A stretch of DNA of 8,991 bases, taken from Actinomycetota bacterium (lineage in GTDB: Bacteria; Actinomycetota; Acidimicrobiia; Spongiisociales; ZC4RG35). This document shows positions 1 through 6,025 of the stretch, piece by piece; the first letter of the stretch is position 1, and every line of letters starts with the position of its first letter. The translations under genes and the position numbers were made by a program. The DNA is taken from NCBI GenBank assembly GCA_019347585.1, contig JAHWLC010000029.1, positions 1 to 8,991 on the forward strand, read 5' to 3'. The notes beneath the pieces are model-generated. The model did no database searches, was not told where the DNA came from, and saw only the letters and a program-made list of their open reading frames with translations.

Positions 1-1032
1 TTCCCCGTAGCCGTGTGGTCGTGGAACGCGGCCGTGGCCGCGGTGTGCGGGGACAGCGTGGTGTGGAAGCCTTCGGAGCGGACACCCCTGACCGCGGTGG
101 CGGTCACCGGGATCGCCCAGGAGGTGATGGCGGGCAGCGGCTACGAGGGAGTGTTCAACCTGGCGGTCGGGGACGGCGCCACCGTGGGCAAGGCGATGAC
201 CTCGGATCCCCGTCTCCCCCTGATCTCGGCCACCGGCTCGTGCCGCATGGGTCGCATCGTCGGCCCCGCAGTGGCTCAACGAATGGGCCGCGCCATCCTG
301 GAGCTGGGAGGCAACAACGCGGTGATCGTGATGGACGATGCCGATCTCGACCTGGCGGTGCGAGCCAGCCTCTTCTCCGCGGTGGGAACCGCGGGGCAGC
401 GATGCACCACCTTGCGCCGGCTCCTCGTCCACCGCGCCGTCGCCGACAAGATGGTGAGCCGTCTCGCCGAGGCCTATTCGCAGGTGACGATCGGAGACCC
501 TCTCGACGACGGCACCCTCATGGGCCCCGTGGTCTCCGAGGAAGCCATCGAGCAGATGATGAACGCTCTGGACATCGCCCGCGAGCAGGGGGGCCGGGTG
601 GTCACCGGCGGCGGGCGCATCGACCGCCCCGGTTACTTCGTCGAGCCCACCATCGTGCTGGTCCCCAAGGGTGCCTCGGTCACCCAAGAGGAGACATTCG
701 CGCCCATCCTGTGGGTCATGGAGTTCGACACCCTGGAAGAGGCCATCGCCATCCAGAACGGGGTCACCCAGGGCCTGTCCTCGGCGATCTTCACGGAGTC
801 GGTCAAGAACGCGGAGCGCTTCCTCAGCGCGGCGGGATCGGACTGCGGCATAGCCAACGTCAACATCGGGACGTCCGGGGCCGAGATCGGTGGTGCCTTC
901 GGCGGCGAGAAGGAGACGGGTGGCGGCCGGGAGGCCGGCTCGGACGCCTGGAAGGCCTACATGAGACGCCAGACCACCACCATCAACTGGGGAGGCGACC
1001 TCCCATTGGCCCAGGGCATCGAGTTCGGGTAG
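1..1032 (+). CDS. amaB: ALDH7-family aldehyde dehydrogenase (aminoadipate-semialdehyde / piperidine-6-carboxylate dehydrogenase), 5' truncated
   Basis: This is the C-terminal 343 residues of an NAD(P)-dependent aldehyde dehydrogenase. The reading frame is open from base 1, so the start and the first roughly 150 residues lie outside the window. Visible landmarks (numbering from base 1) are the cofactor-binding Lys in VVWKPSE (residue 23), the general-base Glu in LELGGNN (101) and the catalytic Cys in AGQRCTT (135); the Glu-Cys spacing of 34 is usual for the superfamily. The tail, with GTSGAEIGGAFGGEK, a Gly-rich GGGRE and DAWKAYMRRQT, is the signature of the ALDH7/antiquitin group. Known members oxidise alpha-aminoadipic semialdehyde (in equilibrium with piperidine-6-carboxylate) to 2-aminoadipate in lysine breakdown, in the cytosol. 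Substrate assignment rests on family resemblance only; a betaine-aldehyde or other role cannot be excluded. The symbol is a family label. A lysine aminotransferase or similar gene may lie upstream, out of view. The methyltransferase follows 11 nt after the stop. Confidence 0.9.
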   Translation, partial: FPVAVWSWNAAVAAVCGDSVVWKPSERTPLTAVAVTGIAQEVMAGSGYEGVFNLAVGDGATVGKAMTSDPRLPLISATGSCRMGRIVGPAVAQRMGRAILELGGNNAVIVMDDADLDLAVRASLFSAVGTAGQRCTTLRRLLVHRAVADKMVSRLAEAYSQVTIGDPLDDGTLMGPVVSEEAIEQMMNALDIAREQGGRVVTGGGRIDRPGYFVEPTIVLVPKGASVTQEETFAPILWVMEFDTLEEAIAIQNGVTQGLSSAIFTESVKNAERFLSAAGSDCGIANVNIGTSGAEIGGAFGGEKETGGGREAGSDAWKAYMRRQTTTINWGGDLPLAQGIEFG

Positions 1033-1043
1033 CGCCCGCCGAT

Positions 1044-1622
1044 TTGGACGCCGCCGCCTGGGATCAGCGTTATCGGGAGACGGACCGGCTCTGGTCGCAG
1101 GGCCCCAACCTGTTCGTGGCCGACCGCCTATCGGTGGCCGCGCCCGGTGTCGGTCTCGATCTGGCGTCGGGTGAGGGAAGGAACGCCGTCTGGCTGGCCG
1201 GCCAGGGCTGGAAGATGACAGCGGTCGACTTCTCCGAGGTGGCTGTGGAGCGGGGTCGCCAGGCTTCCGAGGATGTCGAGTTCGTGGTCGCCGACGTGCT
1301 CGAGTGGGAGGCGGAGCGCAACTTCGACCTGGCGCTCATCGCCTATCTCCATTTGGAGGAGGCGGCCCTGCGCGAAGTCGTGGAAAGGGCCGCCGGCTGG
1401 CTCGAGCCCTACGGCGAGCTGTTCATGATCGGGCACGACCGCTCCAACCTCGAGCTGGGACACGGCGGGCCGCAGTCGCCGGAGATCCTCTGGGACGTGC
1501 CCACCATCTCGGGATGGCTGGGCGATCTCAGGCTCGTCGAGTCCGTGGTCGTGCGGCGGCCGGTGCAGACGGAGGAGGGAGTGGTTTACGCCCGGGACGC
1601 CCTGGTGAGGGCGCGCCGCTAG
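1044..1622 (+). CDS. Class I SAM-dependent methyltransferase, probable TTG start
   Basis: This is a 192-residue Rossmann-fold methyltransferase. Motif I is VGLDLASGEGRNAVWLA (residues about 36-52), followed by the acidic end of strand 2 in TAVDFSE (59-65) and VEFVVADVLEW (78-88). The N-terminal AAWDQRYRETDRLWSQGPN resembles the WD-RY...W...PN segment of TehB-like small methyltransferases. That segment sits upstream of the first in-frame GTG (within LFVADRL), and no ATG or GTG lies between it and the dehydrogenase stop, so TTG at 1044 is the best start. No clear Shine-Dalgarno is seen, so translation probably depends on the upstream gene, which ends 11 nt earlier. The substrate is unknown; TehB-like relatives include tellurite/thiopurine-type and uncharacterised enzymes. 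Motif I has Ala-Ser where many relatives have Gly/Ala-Cys. Its stop shares a CTAG with the stop of the convergent PLP-enzyme gene. Confidence 0.82.
   Translation: MDAAAWDQRYRETDRLWSQGPNLFVADRLSVAAPGVGLDLASGEGRNAVWLAGQGWKMTAVDFSEVAVERGRQASEDVEFVVADVLEWEAERNFDLALIAYLHLEEAALREVVERAAGWLEPYGELFMIGHDRSNLELGHGGPQSPEILWDVPTISGWLGDLRLVESVVVRRPVQTEEGVVYARDALVRARR
1619..1622. other. CTAG shared by two convergent stop codons
   Basis: The palindrome CTAG holds the TAG stop of the plus-strand methyltransferase (1620-1622) and the TAG stop of the minus-strand PLP enzyme (1621-1619). The two convergent coding regions therefore overlap by three bases with no intergenic DNA. Any transcription terminator for either gene must lie inside the other gene, or transcripts must run into each other. 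Confidence 0.9.
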
Positions 1623-2770
1623 ATACGCTGGAGCGCCTCGTCGAGGGCGGCGATCAGATCGTCCACGTCCTCGAGGCCCACGGAGAGCCTGACCAGGCCG
1701 TCGGTGATCCCCGCCTTCAGCCTCTCCTCGGCCGGCACCGAGGCGTGGGTCATGGTGACGGGATGGGTGATCAGCGACTCCACCGCTCCCAGGTTCTCGG
1801 CGAGGCTCCACAGCTCGACTGCGTCCATGAGCTTCTTCCCCGATTCGATCCCGCCGCTCAGCTCGAAGCCGACCATCGCCCCGAAGCCGCTGGCCTGTCG
1901 CTTCGACAGCTCGTGGGCGGGATGGCTGGGGAGCCCCGGATAGCTGACGTAGTCGACCTTCTCGTGGCCCGCGAGGTACTCGGCGATGGCGATGGCGCTG
2001 GCCGACTGTCGGTCCATCCGCTCGCTCAGGGTCTTCACCCCCTGGAGGGTGAGCCAGGCCACCATCGGCGACATGACCAGACCCGCCGAGATGCGGGCGA
2101 AGGCAATTCGCTCCTGGAGGTCCTCGTCGTTGACCACGACCGCCCCTCCCAGGGTGGCGTTGTGACCGTCGAGGTACTTGGTGGTGGAGTGGATCACGAT
2201 GTCGGCCCCCAGCTCGAACGGGCGCTGGTAGTAGGGGGTGAGGAAGGTGTTGTCGGTGACGTGGAGGGCGCCCCTGGCGTGGGTGATCTCCGACACCGCG
2301 GCGAGATCCGTCACCTTGAGCGTCGGATTGGCGGGTGACTCGGTGAACACCAGCCGTGTCTCGTCGGTGATCGCCCCGGCGAACGCGCCGAGGTCGGTGG
2401 CGTCGGCAAAGGTGACCTCGACGCCGAACTTGGAGAGGAACTGGTCGGCGAACCGATAGGTTCCCCCATAGACGACGTCGGCGATCACCACGCGATCTCC
2501 TGCTTGGAGGAGGCCGAGGAACACGGCCACCGTGGCTGCCATCCCCGAGGAGTAGGCGGTGGCATCGACCCCTTCTTCGAGGGCGGCCAGCTTGACCTCG
2601 AGCGCCCGCACCGTGGGATTGCCGCCCCGGGAGTAGGAGTAGCCCTTCCCCATGTATTCGTCCACCGAGTCCTGGACGAAGGTGGTGGATTGGTGGATGG
2701 GGGTGAGGATCGCCCCGGTCACCGGGTCAGGCTCGACCCCCGCGTGCACCTGTTTGGTCCGGAAACCCAT
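1619..2770 (-). CDS. metB: Cystathionine gamma-synthase / trans-sulfuration PLP enzyme (Cys/Met metabolism family)
   Basis: This is a 383-residue fold-type I PLP enzyme, full length for the Cys/Met metabolism family (about 380-400). Landmarks are Tyr101 in YGGTYRF (stacks on PLP), the SPANPT segment (145-150), Asp173 in VTDNTF, the Schiff-base Lys198 in HSTTKYLDGHN and the late ESLITHP...MTHASVP motif that lines the substrate pocket. Cystathionine gamma-synthase joins an activated homoserine to cysteine on the way to methionine. Close relatives instead perform gamma-lyase or homoserine sulfhydrylase reactions and cannot be separated confidently by eye. GHNATLGG after the lysine replaces the common GHSDxxGG. 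The ATG at 2770 is chosen because homology starts at GFRTKQVHAG; in-frame sequence upstream reads through the intergenic region and into the regulator gene. No Shine-Dalgarno is present, but a TACAAT box ends 6 nt before the ATG. The gene may be read from that box or as the last gene of the glnA run. Confidence 0.87.
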   Translation of the reverse strand: MGFRTKQVHAGVEPDPVTGAILTPIHQSTTFVQDSVDEYMGKGYSYSRGGNPTVRALEVKLAALEEGVDATAYSSGMAATVAVFLGLLQAGDRVVIADVVYGGTYRFADQFLSKFGVEVTFADATDLGAFAGAITDETRLVFTESPANPTLKVTDLAAVSEITHARGALHVTDNTFLTPYYQRPFELGADIVIHSTTKYLDGHNATLGGAVVVNDEDLQERIAFARISAGLVMSPMVAWLTLQGVKTLSERMDRQSASAIAIAEYLAGHEKVDYVSYPGLPSHPAHELSKRQASGFGAMVGFELSGGIESGKKLMDAVELWSLAENLGAVESLITHPVTMTHASVPAEERLKAGITDGLVRLSVGLEDVDDLIAALDEALQRI

Positions 2771-2776
2771 GTGGTG

Positions 2777-2804
2777 ATTGTAAGTATGAGCAGCCGTGGT
2801 CGAG
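2777..2804 (-). promoter_or_regulatory. Possible leaderless promoter for the PLP enzyme gene
   Basis: On the minus strand TACAAT (2782-2777) matches the sigma-70/SigA-type -10 consensus at five of six bases and ends six bases before the ATG at 2770. Transcription would begin at or next to the ATG, giving a leaderless message, which is common in actinobacteria and fits the missing Shine-Dalgarno. The -35 is weak: CTCGAC at 2804-2799 with a 16-nt spacer is the best I see, and it lies inside the hairpin at 2788-2811. Confidence 0.45.
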
Positions 2805-2811
2805 GCTGCTC
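2788..2811 (-). terminator. Hairpin after the GlnR-like gene, possible terminator
   Basis: This is a perfect 8-bp inverted repeat, GAGCAGCC / GGCTGCTC, with an 8-nt loop, starting 22 nt downstream of the regulator stop codon. The stem is GC-rich but is followed on the minus strand by ATACTTAC rather than a run of T, so a classical intrinsic terminator is only moderately supported. It also covers the -35 region of the putative promoter of the next gene, so it could instead be an operator or a processing signal. Confidence 0.45.
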
Positions 2812-2832
2812 TCTCTGCCCGGCCCGGCTGAC

Positions 2833-3468
2833 TCATCCGAAGCGGTAGCCCACCGAGCGGACGGTGCTGATCCACGAGGAGCGCTCCTCGCCGAGCTTGG
2901 CACGGAGCCGGCGGACGTGGACGTCGACGGTGCGGGCGCCGCCGTAGTAGTCGTACCCCCACACTCGGGAGAGGAGCTGCTCTCTCGACCAGACCCGCAC
3001 CGGGTTCTCCACCAAAAACCTGAGGAGCTCGTACTCCATGTAGGTGAGGTCGACCGGCTTGCCCGCCAGGGTGGCCTGATAGTTGAGCGGGTTGAGCTCG
3101 AGATCCTTGAAGCGCAGTATCTCCTCGCCGGTGACGGGGCGGACCAGCCGGCCGATACGGAGCCGCAGCTCGGCCGGGTGGACCGGGGAGACCATGAAGT
3201 CGGTGACCCCGCCAACCCCTTCCATGAGCACCACCTGGTCGGGCCGAGCCACCACCAGGACCGGGAGCCCAACCTGCTCACCTATCCGGGCCACCTCGCG
3301 GAGCCGTCGCATCGGCTGGTCTCCCAACTCAACGATGACCAGGTCGGCCTCGGTCAGCGCCGGGCTATCTGCATGCAGTTCCGCCATCGCCACCAGCCCG
3401 TCCCCGGCCAGCGCCAGCCCGTCGGCCAGGCTCTCCGAGCAGGCCTCGGGGTAGTGGGCGACGATCAC
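2833..3468 (-). CDS. GlnR-like OmpR-family regulator with degenerate receiver domain
   Basis: This is a 211-residue two-domain regulator. The C-terminal half (about 110-211) is a winged helix of the OmpR/PhoB type; DLTYMEYELLRFL, VWGYDYYGGARTVDVHVRR and the final VRSVGYRF closely resemble actinobacterial GlnR, the global nitrogen regulator. The N-terminal half keeps a receiver-like pattern but lacks the phosphorylation chemistry: the position of the usual phospho-Asp at the end of strand 3 is Glu (DLVIVEL), the acidic pair after strand 1 is absent (VIVAHYPE), and the conserved Lys before Pro is Ser (MVSPVHP). GlnR is likewise an orphan, non-canonical receiver protein. The GTG at 3468 is preferred because it overlaps the glnA stop as GTGA, indicating translational coupling. 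An ATG at 3528 would add 20 residues inside glnA that do not resemble a receiver. Regulation of the adjacent glnA is inferred from position and family; another OmpR-type role is possible. Confidence 0.8.
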   Translation of the reverse strand: MIVAHYPEACSESLADGLALAGDGLVAMAELHADSPALTEADLVIVELGDQPMRRLREVARIGEQVGLPVLVVARPDQVVLMEGVGGVTDFMVSPVHPAELRLRIGRLVRPVTGEEILRFKDLELNPLNYQATLAGKPVDLTYMEYELLRFLVENPVRVWSREQLLSRVWGYDYYGGARTVDVHVRRLRAKLGEERSSWISTVRSVGYRFG

Positions 3469-4790
3469 AGCACGGGGAGATAGGTCTCCAGCTCGAAGCC
3501 GGACACGTGGTGCTGGTAGCGGTCCCACTCGGCCCGCTTGTTGCGAAGGAACCAGTCGAAGACGTGCTCCCCGAGGGCGGCGGCGACGAGATCCGACCCC
3601 TCCATCAGGTCGAGCGCCTCGGAGAGGGTCTCCGGCAGCCGCTTCGCCCCGGCGGCGGCCCGTTCGGCGGCGGTGAGTCGTTTCACGTCGGCGGCGATCT
3701 CCGGGGGAAGCTCATACCCCTCCCTGATCCCCTCCAGCCCGGCTGCGAGCAGCACCGACAGCGCCAGATAGGGGTTGCAGGCGGCGTCCGGAGCCCGGTA
3801 CTCAACTCGGACCGACGAGGGCTTGCCCTTCTTCACCGACGGGACCCTGACCAGGGCCGACTGATTGTTGCGGGCCCAGGAGATGTAGATGGGCGCGTCG
3901 AACCCGGCGACCAGGCGCTTGTAGGAGTTGACCCATTGGTTGGTGACCGCGGTCACCTCGGCGGCGTGTCGGAGCAGCCCGGCGATGAAAGCCTGGGCCA
4001 CCTTGGAGAGCTCGCCCTGGGTGCCCGGTTCGTGGAAGGCGTTGGTGTCCTCCTCGAACAGGGAGAGATGGAGGTGCATGCCGGAGCCGTCGTAATCCTC
4101 GAGCGGCTTGGGCATGAAGGTGGCGTAGATCCCGTGCTGGAGGGCCACCTCCTTCACGGTGAGACGGCTGGTCATGATGTTGTCCGCCATGGTCAGGGCG
4201 TCGGTGTAGCGGGCGATGATCTCGTGCTGGCTGGGCGCGACCTCGTGATGGGAGTGCTCGACCGGGATGCCTAGCTGCTCGAGCGCGTTGATCGTCTTCC
4301 GCCGGTATTCCTGGGCCACGTCCAAGGGGGTCAGATCGAAGTAGCCGCCCCGATCCAGGACCTTGGGCTCGGGCCCGGAGTCGGCGAAGTAGAAGAATTC
4401 CAGCTCGGGGGCGGCGTAGAAGGTGTAGCCCATCTCGGCTGCGGTCTCCAGGTTCCGCTTCAGCACGGTGCGGGGGTCGCCGCCGAAGGGCTCCCCGTCG
4501 GGGGTGTAGATGTCGCAGAACATCCGGGCCACTTGCTGCTCGGAGCGCCACGGCAAGACAGCGAAAGTCGAGGGGTCCGGTTTGGCCAGCATGTCGGCCT
4601 CCTGGATCCGCGCGTAGCCGTCGATGGAGGACCCGTCGAAGGTCATGCCCTCGTCGAAGGCCACCTCCAGCTCGGCGGGGCTGATCGAGACCGACTTGAG
4701 GAAGCCTTGCACGTCGGTGAACCAGAGCCGGACGAAGCGGATCCCCCGCTCCTCAACCGTCCTCATCACGTACTCGGACTGCTTGCTCAT
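3465..4790 (-). CDS. glnA: Type I glutamine synthetase, GlnA2 / alpha-like, no adenylylation tyrosine
   Basis: This 441-residue cytosolic enzyme makes glutamine from glutamate, ammonia and ATP and normally forms a dodecamer. Catalytic segments appear in order: FDGSSIDGYARIQ (51-63), APELEFFYF, the SHHEVAPSQHEI metal/glutamate loop, the ATP-site GSGMHLHLS, NQWVNSYKRL and the EYRAPDAACNPYL segment. The length fits the short GSI-alpha type and the GlnA2 branch of actinobacteria rather than GSI-beta. The region where beta enzymes carry the adenylylated Tyr in NLYDLPPEE reads AADVKRLTAAER here, so control by adenylylation is unlikely. Arg61 in DGYAR matches the Arg that mediates feedback inhibition in Bacillus alpha enzymes. 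ATG at 4790 begins MSKQSEYVMRTVEERGIRFVR, which aligns with the usual start; only a weak GGAA lies upstream. It overlaps the GlnR-like gene by 4 nt and has a putative -10 and a large palindrome upstream. Confidence 0.96.
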   Translation of the reverse strand: MSKQSEYVMRTVEERGIRFVRLWFTDVQGFLKSVSISPAELEVAFDEGMTFDGSSIDGYARIQEADMLAKPDPSTFAVLPWRSEQQVARMFCDIYTPDGEPFGGDPRTVLKRNLETAAEMGYTFYAAPELEFFYFADSGPEPKVLDRGGYFDLTPLDVAQEYRRKTINALEQLGIPVEHSHHEVAPSQHEIIARYTDALTMADNIMTSRLTVKEVALQHGIYATFMPKPLEDYDGSGMHLHLSLFEEDTNAFHEPGTQGELSKVAQAFIAGLLRHAAEVTAVTNQWVNSYKRLVAGFDAPIYISWARNNQSALVRVPSVKKGKPSSVRVEYRAPDAACNPYLALSVLLAAGLEGIREGYELPPEIAADVKRLTAAERAAAGAKRLPETLSEALDLMEGSDLVAAALGEHVFDWFLRNKRAEWDRYQHHVSGFELETYLPVL

Positions 4791-4810
4791 GGCGATTCCG
4801 TTCCGGGTCG

Positions 4811-4816
4811 ATTATG
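4811..4816 (-). promoter_or_regulatory. Putative -10 box of glnA
   Basis: CATAAT on the minus strand matches TATAAT at five of six positions. It ends 20 nt before the glnA ATG, which would give a 5' leader of about 14 nt. With a 17-18 nt spacer the -35 would be AACCCT or GAACCC, which is not a recognisable -35 hexamer and lies in the arm of the adjacent palindrome. That arrangement suggests a promoter needing an activator, or one that is occluded by a bound protein. Confidence 0.45.
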
Positions 4817-4820
4817 GCCT

Positions 4821-4881
4821 ATCCGCGAACCCAGGGTTCCACACGTCGGTAACCGGGGTCTAGAACCCTGGGTTCGCGGAT
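4821..4881. repeat. 61-bp near-perfect palindrome with twin GAACCCWGGGTTC sites
   Basis: Two 19-bp arms (4821-4839 and 4863-4881) are exact reverse complements, separated by 23 bp. The centre continues the symmetry about base 4851 (CGGT-A-ACCG at 4847-4855), so 26 of 30 base pairs across the element match. Each arm holds its own 13-bp palindrome, GAACCC-A/T-GGGTTC (4827-4839 and 4863-4875), with centres 36 bp apart. The element fills the space between the whiB stop (4890) and the glnA -10. It may be a double operator for glnA, or a hairpin that ends or processes the whiB message. No T-run follows on either strand, so a classical intrinsic terminator is unlikely. Confidence 0.85.
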
Positions 4882-4889
4882 TTACTCGC

Positions 4890-5174
4890 TCAGGCGGTGC
4901 GGCGTCGCGCCGTCATCCACTTGCGACGGAGGGACTTGCGCTCCTCCTCGGTGGTGCCCCCCCAGATGCCTGCTCTCTGGTTGGTCTCGAAGGCGTACTC
5001 CAGGCACTCCTCTGTCACCGGGCAGACCTGGCAGACCGCCACGGCCCGCTCGATTTGTGACGCCCCGGCTTCCGGGGGCGGGAAGAACATACGGTTGGGG
5101 TATCCGGCGCAGGCAGCCCTGCTCCTCCAGTCCGCCAGCAGCTCGGCGGCGATCGGGGCCGGCCCGTAGGTCAC
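4890..5174 (-). CDS. WhiB-family iron-sulfur transcriptional regulator
   Basis: This is a 94-residue protein typical of the actinobacterium-specific WhiB-like family. Four cysteines expected to hold a 4Fe-4S cluster are Cys22, Cys48, Cys51 and Cys57, with the diagnostic C-x2-C-x5-C (CQVCPVTEEC). The beta-turn GIWGGT (69-74) and the basic tail (RKSLRRKW...ARRR) complete the family layout. These proteins sense redox state or nitric oxide and usually act with the primary sigma factor. Which subgroup (WhiB1, B2 and so on) this belongs to cannot be settled by eye. GTG at 5174 is chosen because the preceding in-frame sequence has no good start before the membrane protein's stop and the resulting length is normal. 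A Shine-Dalgarno is not convincing. It lies 49 nt after the membrane-protein gene on the same strand and 99 nt before glnA. Confidence 0.93.
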   Translation of the reverse strand: MTYGPAPIAAELLADWRSRAACAGYPNRMFFPPPEAGASQIERAVAVCQVCPVTEECLEYAFETNQRAGIWGGTTEEERKSLRRKWMTARRRTA

Positions 5175-5223
5175 CTTTGGCAGTTTGGTGGGCCTCGCCC
5201 GGATATTCCAAAACGAGCCCCCG

Positions 5224-5991
5224 TCAGGTCTCCGAATGCCTCCCGACCGGCTCGACCTCGCGTCCGCTGAGCGCCGCCACCACGAGACCGGCCACGGCCA
5301 GAGCCAGGATGGCCAGGGCGATCTTGGCCGTGGTCGTCTCGAGCGGCTCGGAAGTGAGCTCGACGAAGGCAAACCCGTCACACGCCCCGCCCTCGCCTTC
5401 GATGTCACCACCGACCTCGAAGACGCCGCGCAGCTCGTCGATCGGGATATCCCGCCCCTCGGCGTACCCGGTGACATCAGGCACGTCGCCCTCGTTGCTC
5501 TGATCCCCGGCGGTGTTGGGATCGCCCCCGGACTCGACGGGCACCGGGAACCCGCCGATGTCGACCCAAATCTCCCAGGTGTGGTCCATGATCGGGCCGG
5601 GGGAGCGGGCGTCCCAGCTCAGCCCCCCGTCCGGGTCGATCTCGAAGGGGTTGCCACGGGAGGTGTCGGTCACCATCGTGTCGTCGACGTTGGAAGACGC
5701 CTCCACCCGACAGCCCCCGTTGAGCCGGCCGCTCTCTCCGATCTCGACCAGTCCGGTCAGGCCCCATGCCGCCATCCCCAAGGTGAGCACCAGGGCGATC
5801 ACCGTGTTCGCCGACCAGGGCTCCCCGACTCGGCCCAAAGTCGTGGCGGCCATGCCGAGGAGGCCGGTGATGGCGGGGAGAAGGAACACCGCCAGCTTGT
5901 CGAGGGGCCAGATGCCGTGCTGTTGCAGGAGCACGGCGATGGCGACGCCGACGACGAGGCCGAGCAGGGTCCCGGTCATGGGTCTGCGCAT
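5224..5991 (-). CDS. Four-helix membrane protein with a large acidic loop, unknown function
   Basis: This is a 255-residue protein that I do not recognise. Three hydrophobic stretches near the N-terminus (about 7-22, 32-50 and 62-81) and one at the C-terminus (about 222-242) predict four membrane helices. Between helices 3 and 4 lies a soluble segment of about 140 residues, acidic and rich in Asp, Glu, Gly and Pro, with two cysteines (94 and 204) near its ends that could form a disulfide if the loop is outside the cell. It includes DHTWEIWVDIGGFPVPV and an internal Ser/Asn/Gly/Asp-rich linker. No catalytic motif is seen. The start is well supported: AGGAGG lies 5 nt upstream of ATG 5991; an in-frame ATG at 5979 is less well placed. 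It is divergent from the TetR-family gene across 56 bp, so that regulator may control it. It could be co-transcribed with whiB downstream. Confidence 0.75.
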   Translation of the reverse strand: MRRPMTGTLLGLVVGVAIAVLLQQHGIWPLDKLAVFLLPAITGLLGMAATTLGRVGEPWSANTVIALVLTLGMAAWGLTGLVEIGESGRLNGGCRVEASSNVDDTMVTDTSRGNPFEIDPDGGLSWDARSPGPIMDHTWEIWVDIGGFPVPVESGGDPNTAGDQSNEGDVPDVTGYAEGRDIPIDELRGVFEVGGDIEGEGGACDGFAFVELTSEPLETTTAKIALAILALAVAGLVVAALSGREVEPVGRHSET

Positions 5992-5996
5992 TGTCT

Positions 5997-6002
5997 CCTC
6001 CT
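5997..6002 (-). promoter_or_regulatory. Strong ribosome binding site of the membrane-protein gene
   Basis: AGGAGG on the minus strand is a full Shine-Dalgarno core with 5 nt to the ATG at 5991. It is the best ribosome site in the window and fixes the start of the membrane-protein gene. Confidence 0.75.
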
Positions 6003-6004
6003 CA

Positions 6005-6025
6005 CGCCGAACCGGTGTTCCGGCG
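6005..6025. promoter_or_regulatory. Candidate TetR operator between divergent genes
   Basis: This imperfect inverted repeat, CGCC-GAAC-CGGT-GTTC-C-GGCG, lies in the 56-bp gap between the membrane-protein gene and the TetR-family gene. GAAC-N4-GTTC is exact, and the outer CGCC/GGCG arms match apart from one extra base on the right. A further GTCTCC (5993-5998) and GGAGAC (6025-6030) flank it symmetrically, although the left one overlaps the Shine-Dalgarno of the membrane gene. Position and symmetry fit an operator for the adjacent TetR dimer; binding is inferred. Confidence 0.45.

Noticed and set aside
15..1043. Long open frame in phase with the methyltransferase, running through the dehydrogenase gene
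   Set aside because: The translation is Arg/Gly/Pro-rich low-complexity sequence without a domain and lies wholly under the clear ALDH7 frame; high GC keeps alternative frames open. A fusion of the two is not supported.
2771..2832. SAM riboswitch or other leader ahead of the cystathionine gamma-synthase-like gene
   Set aside because: The gap is only 62 bp, too short for a SAM riboswitch, and it contains only one simple hairpin and a -10-like box.
4821..4881. Insertion-sequence ends or phage attachment site
   Set aside because: Only 23 bp separates the arms, with no transposase or integrase gene and no flanking target duplication.
4791..4889. GlnR box upstream of glnA
   Set aside because: GTTAC and GGAAC occur on the minus strand, but the spacing between them is 8 rather than the expected 6 and the second half-site is poor. 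The palindrome explains the region better.
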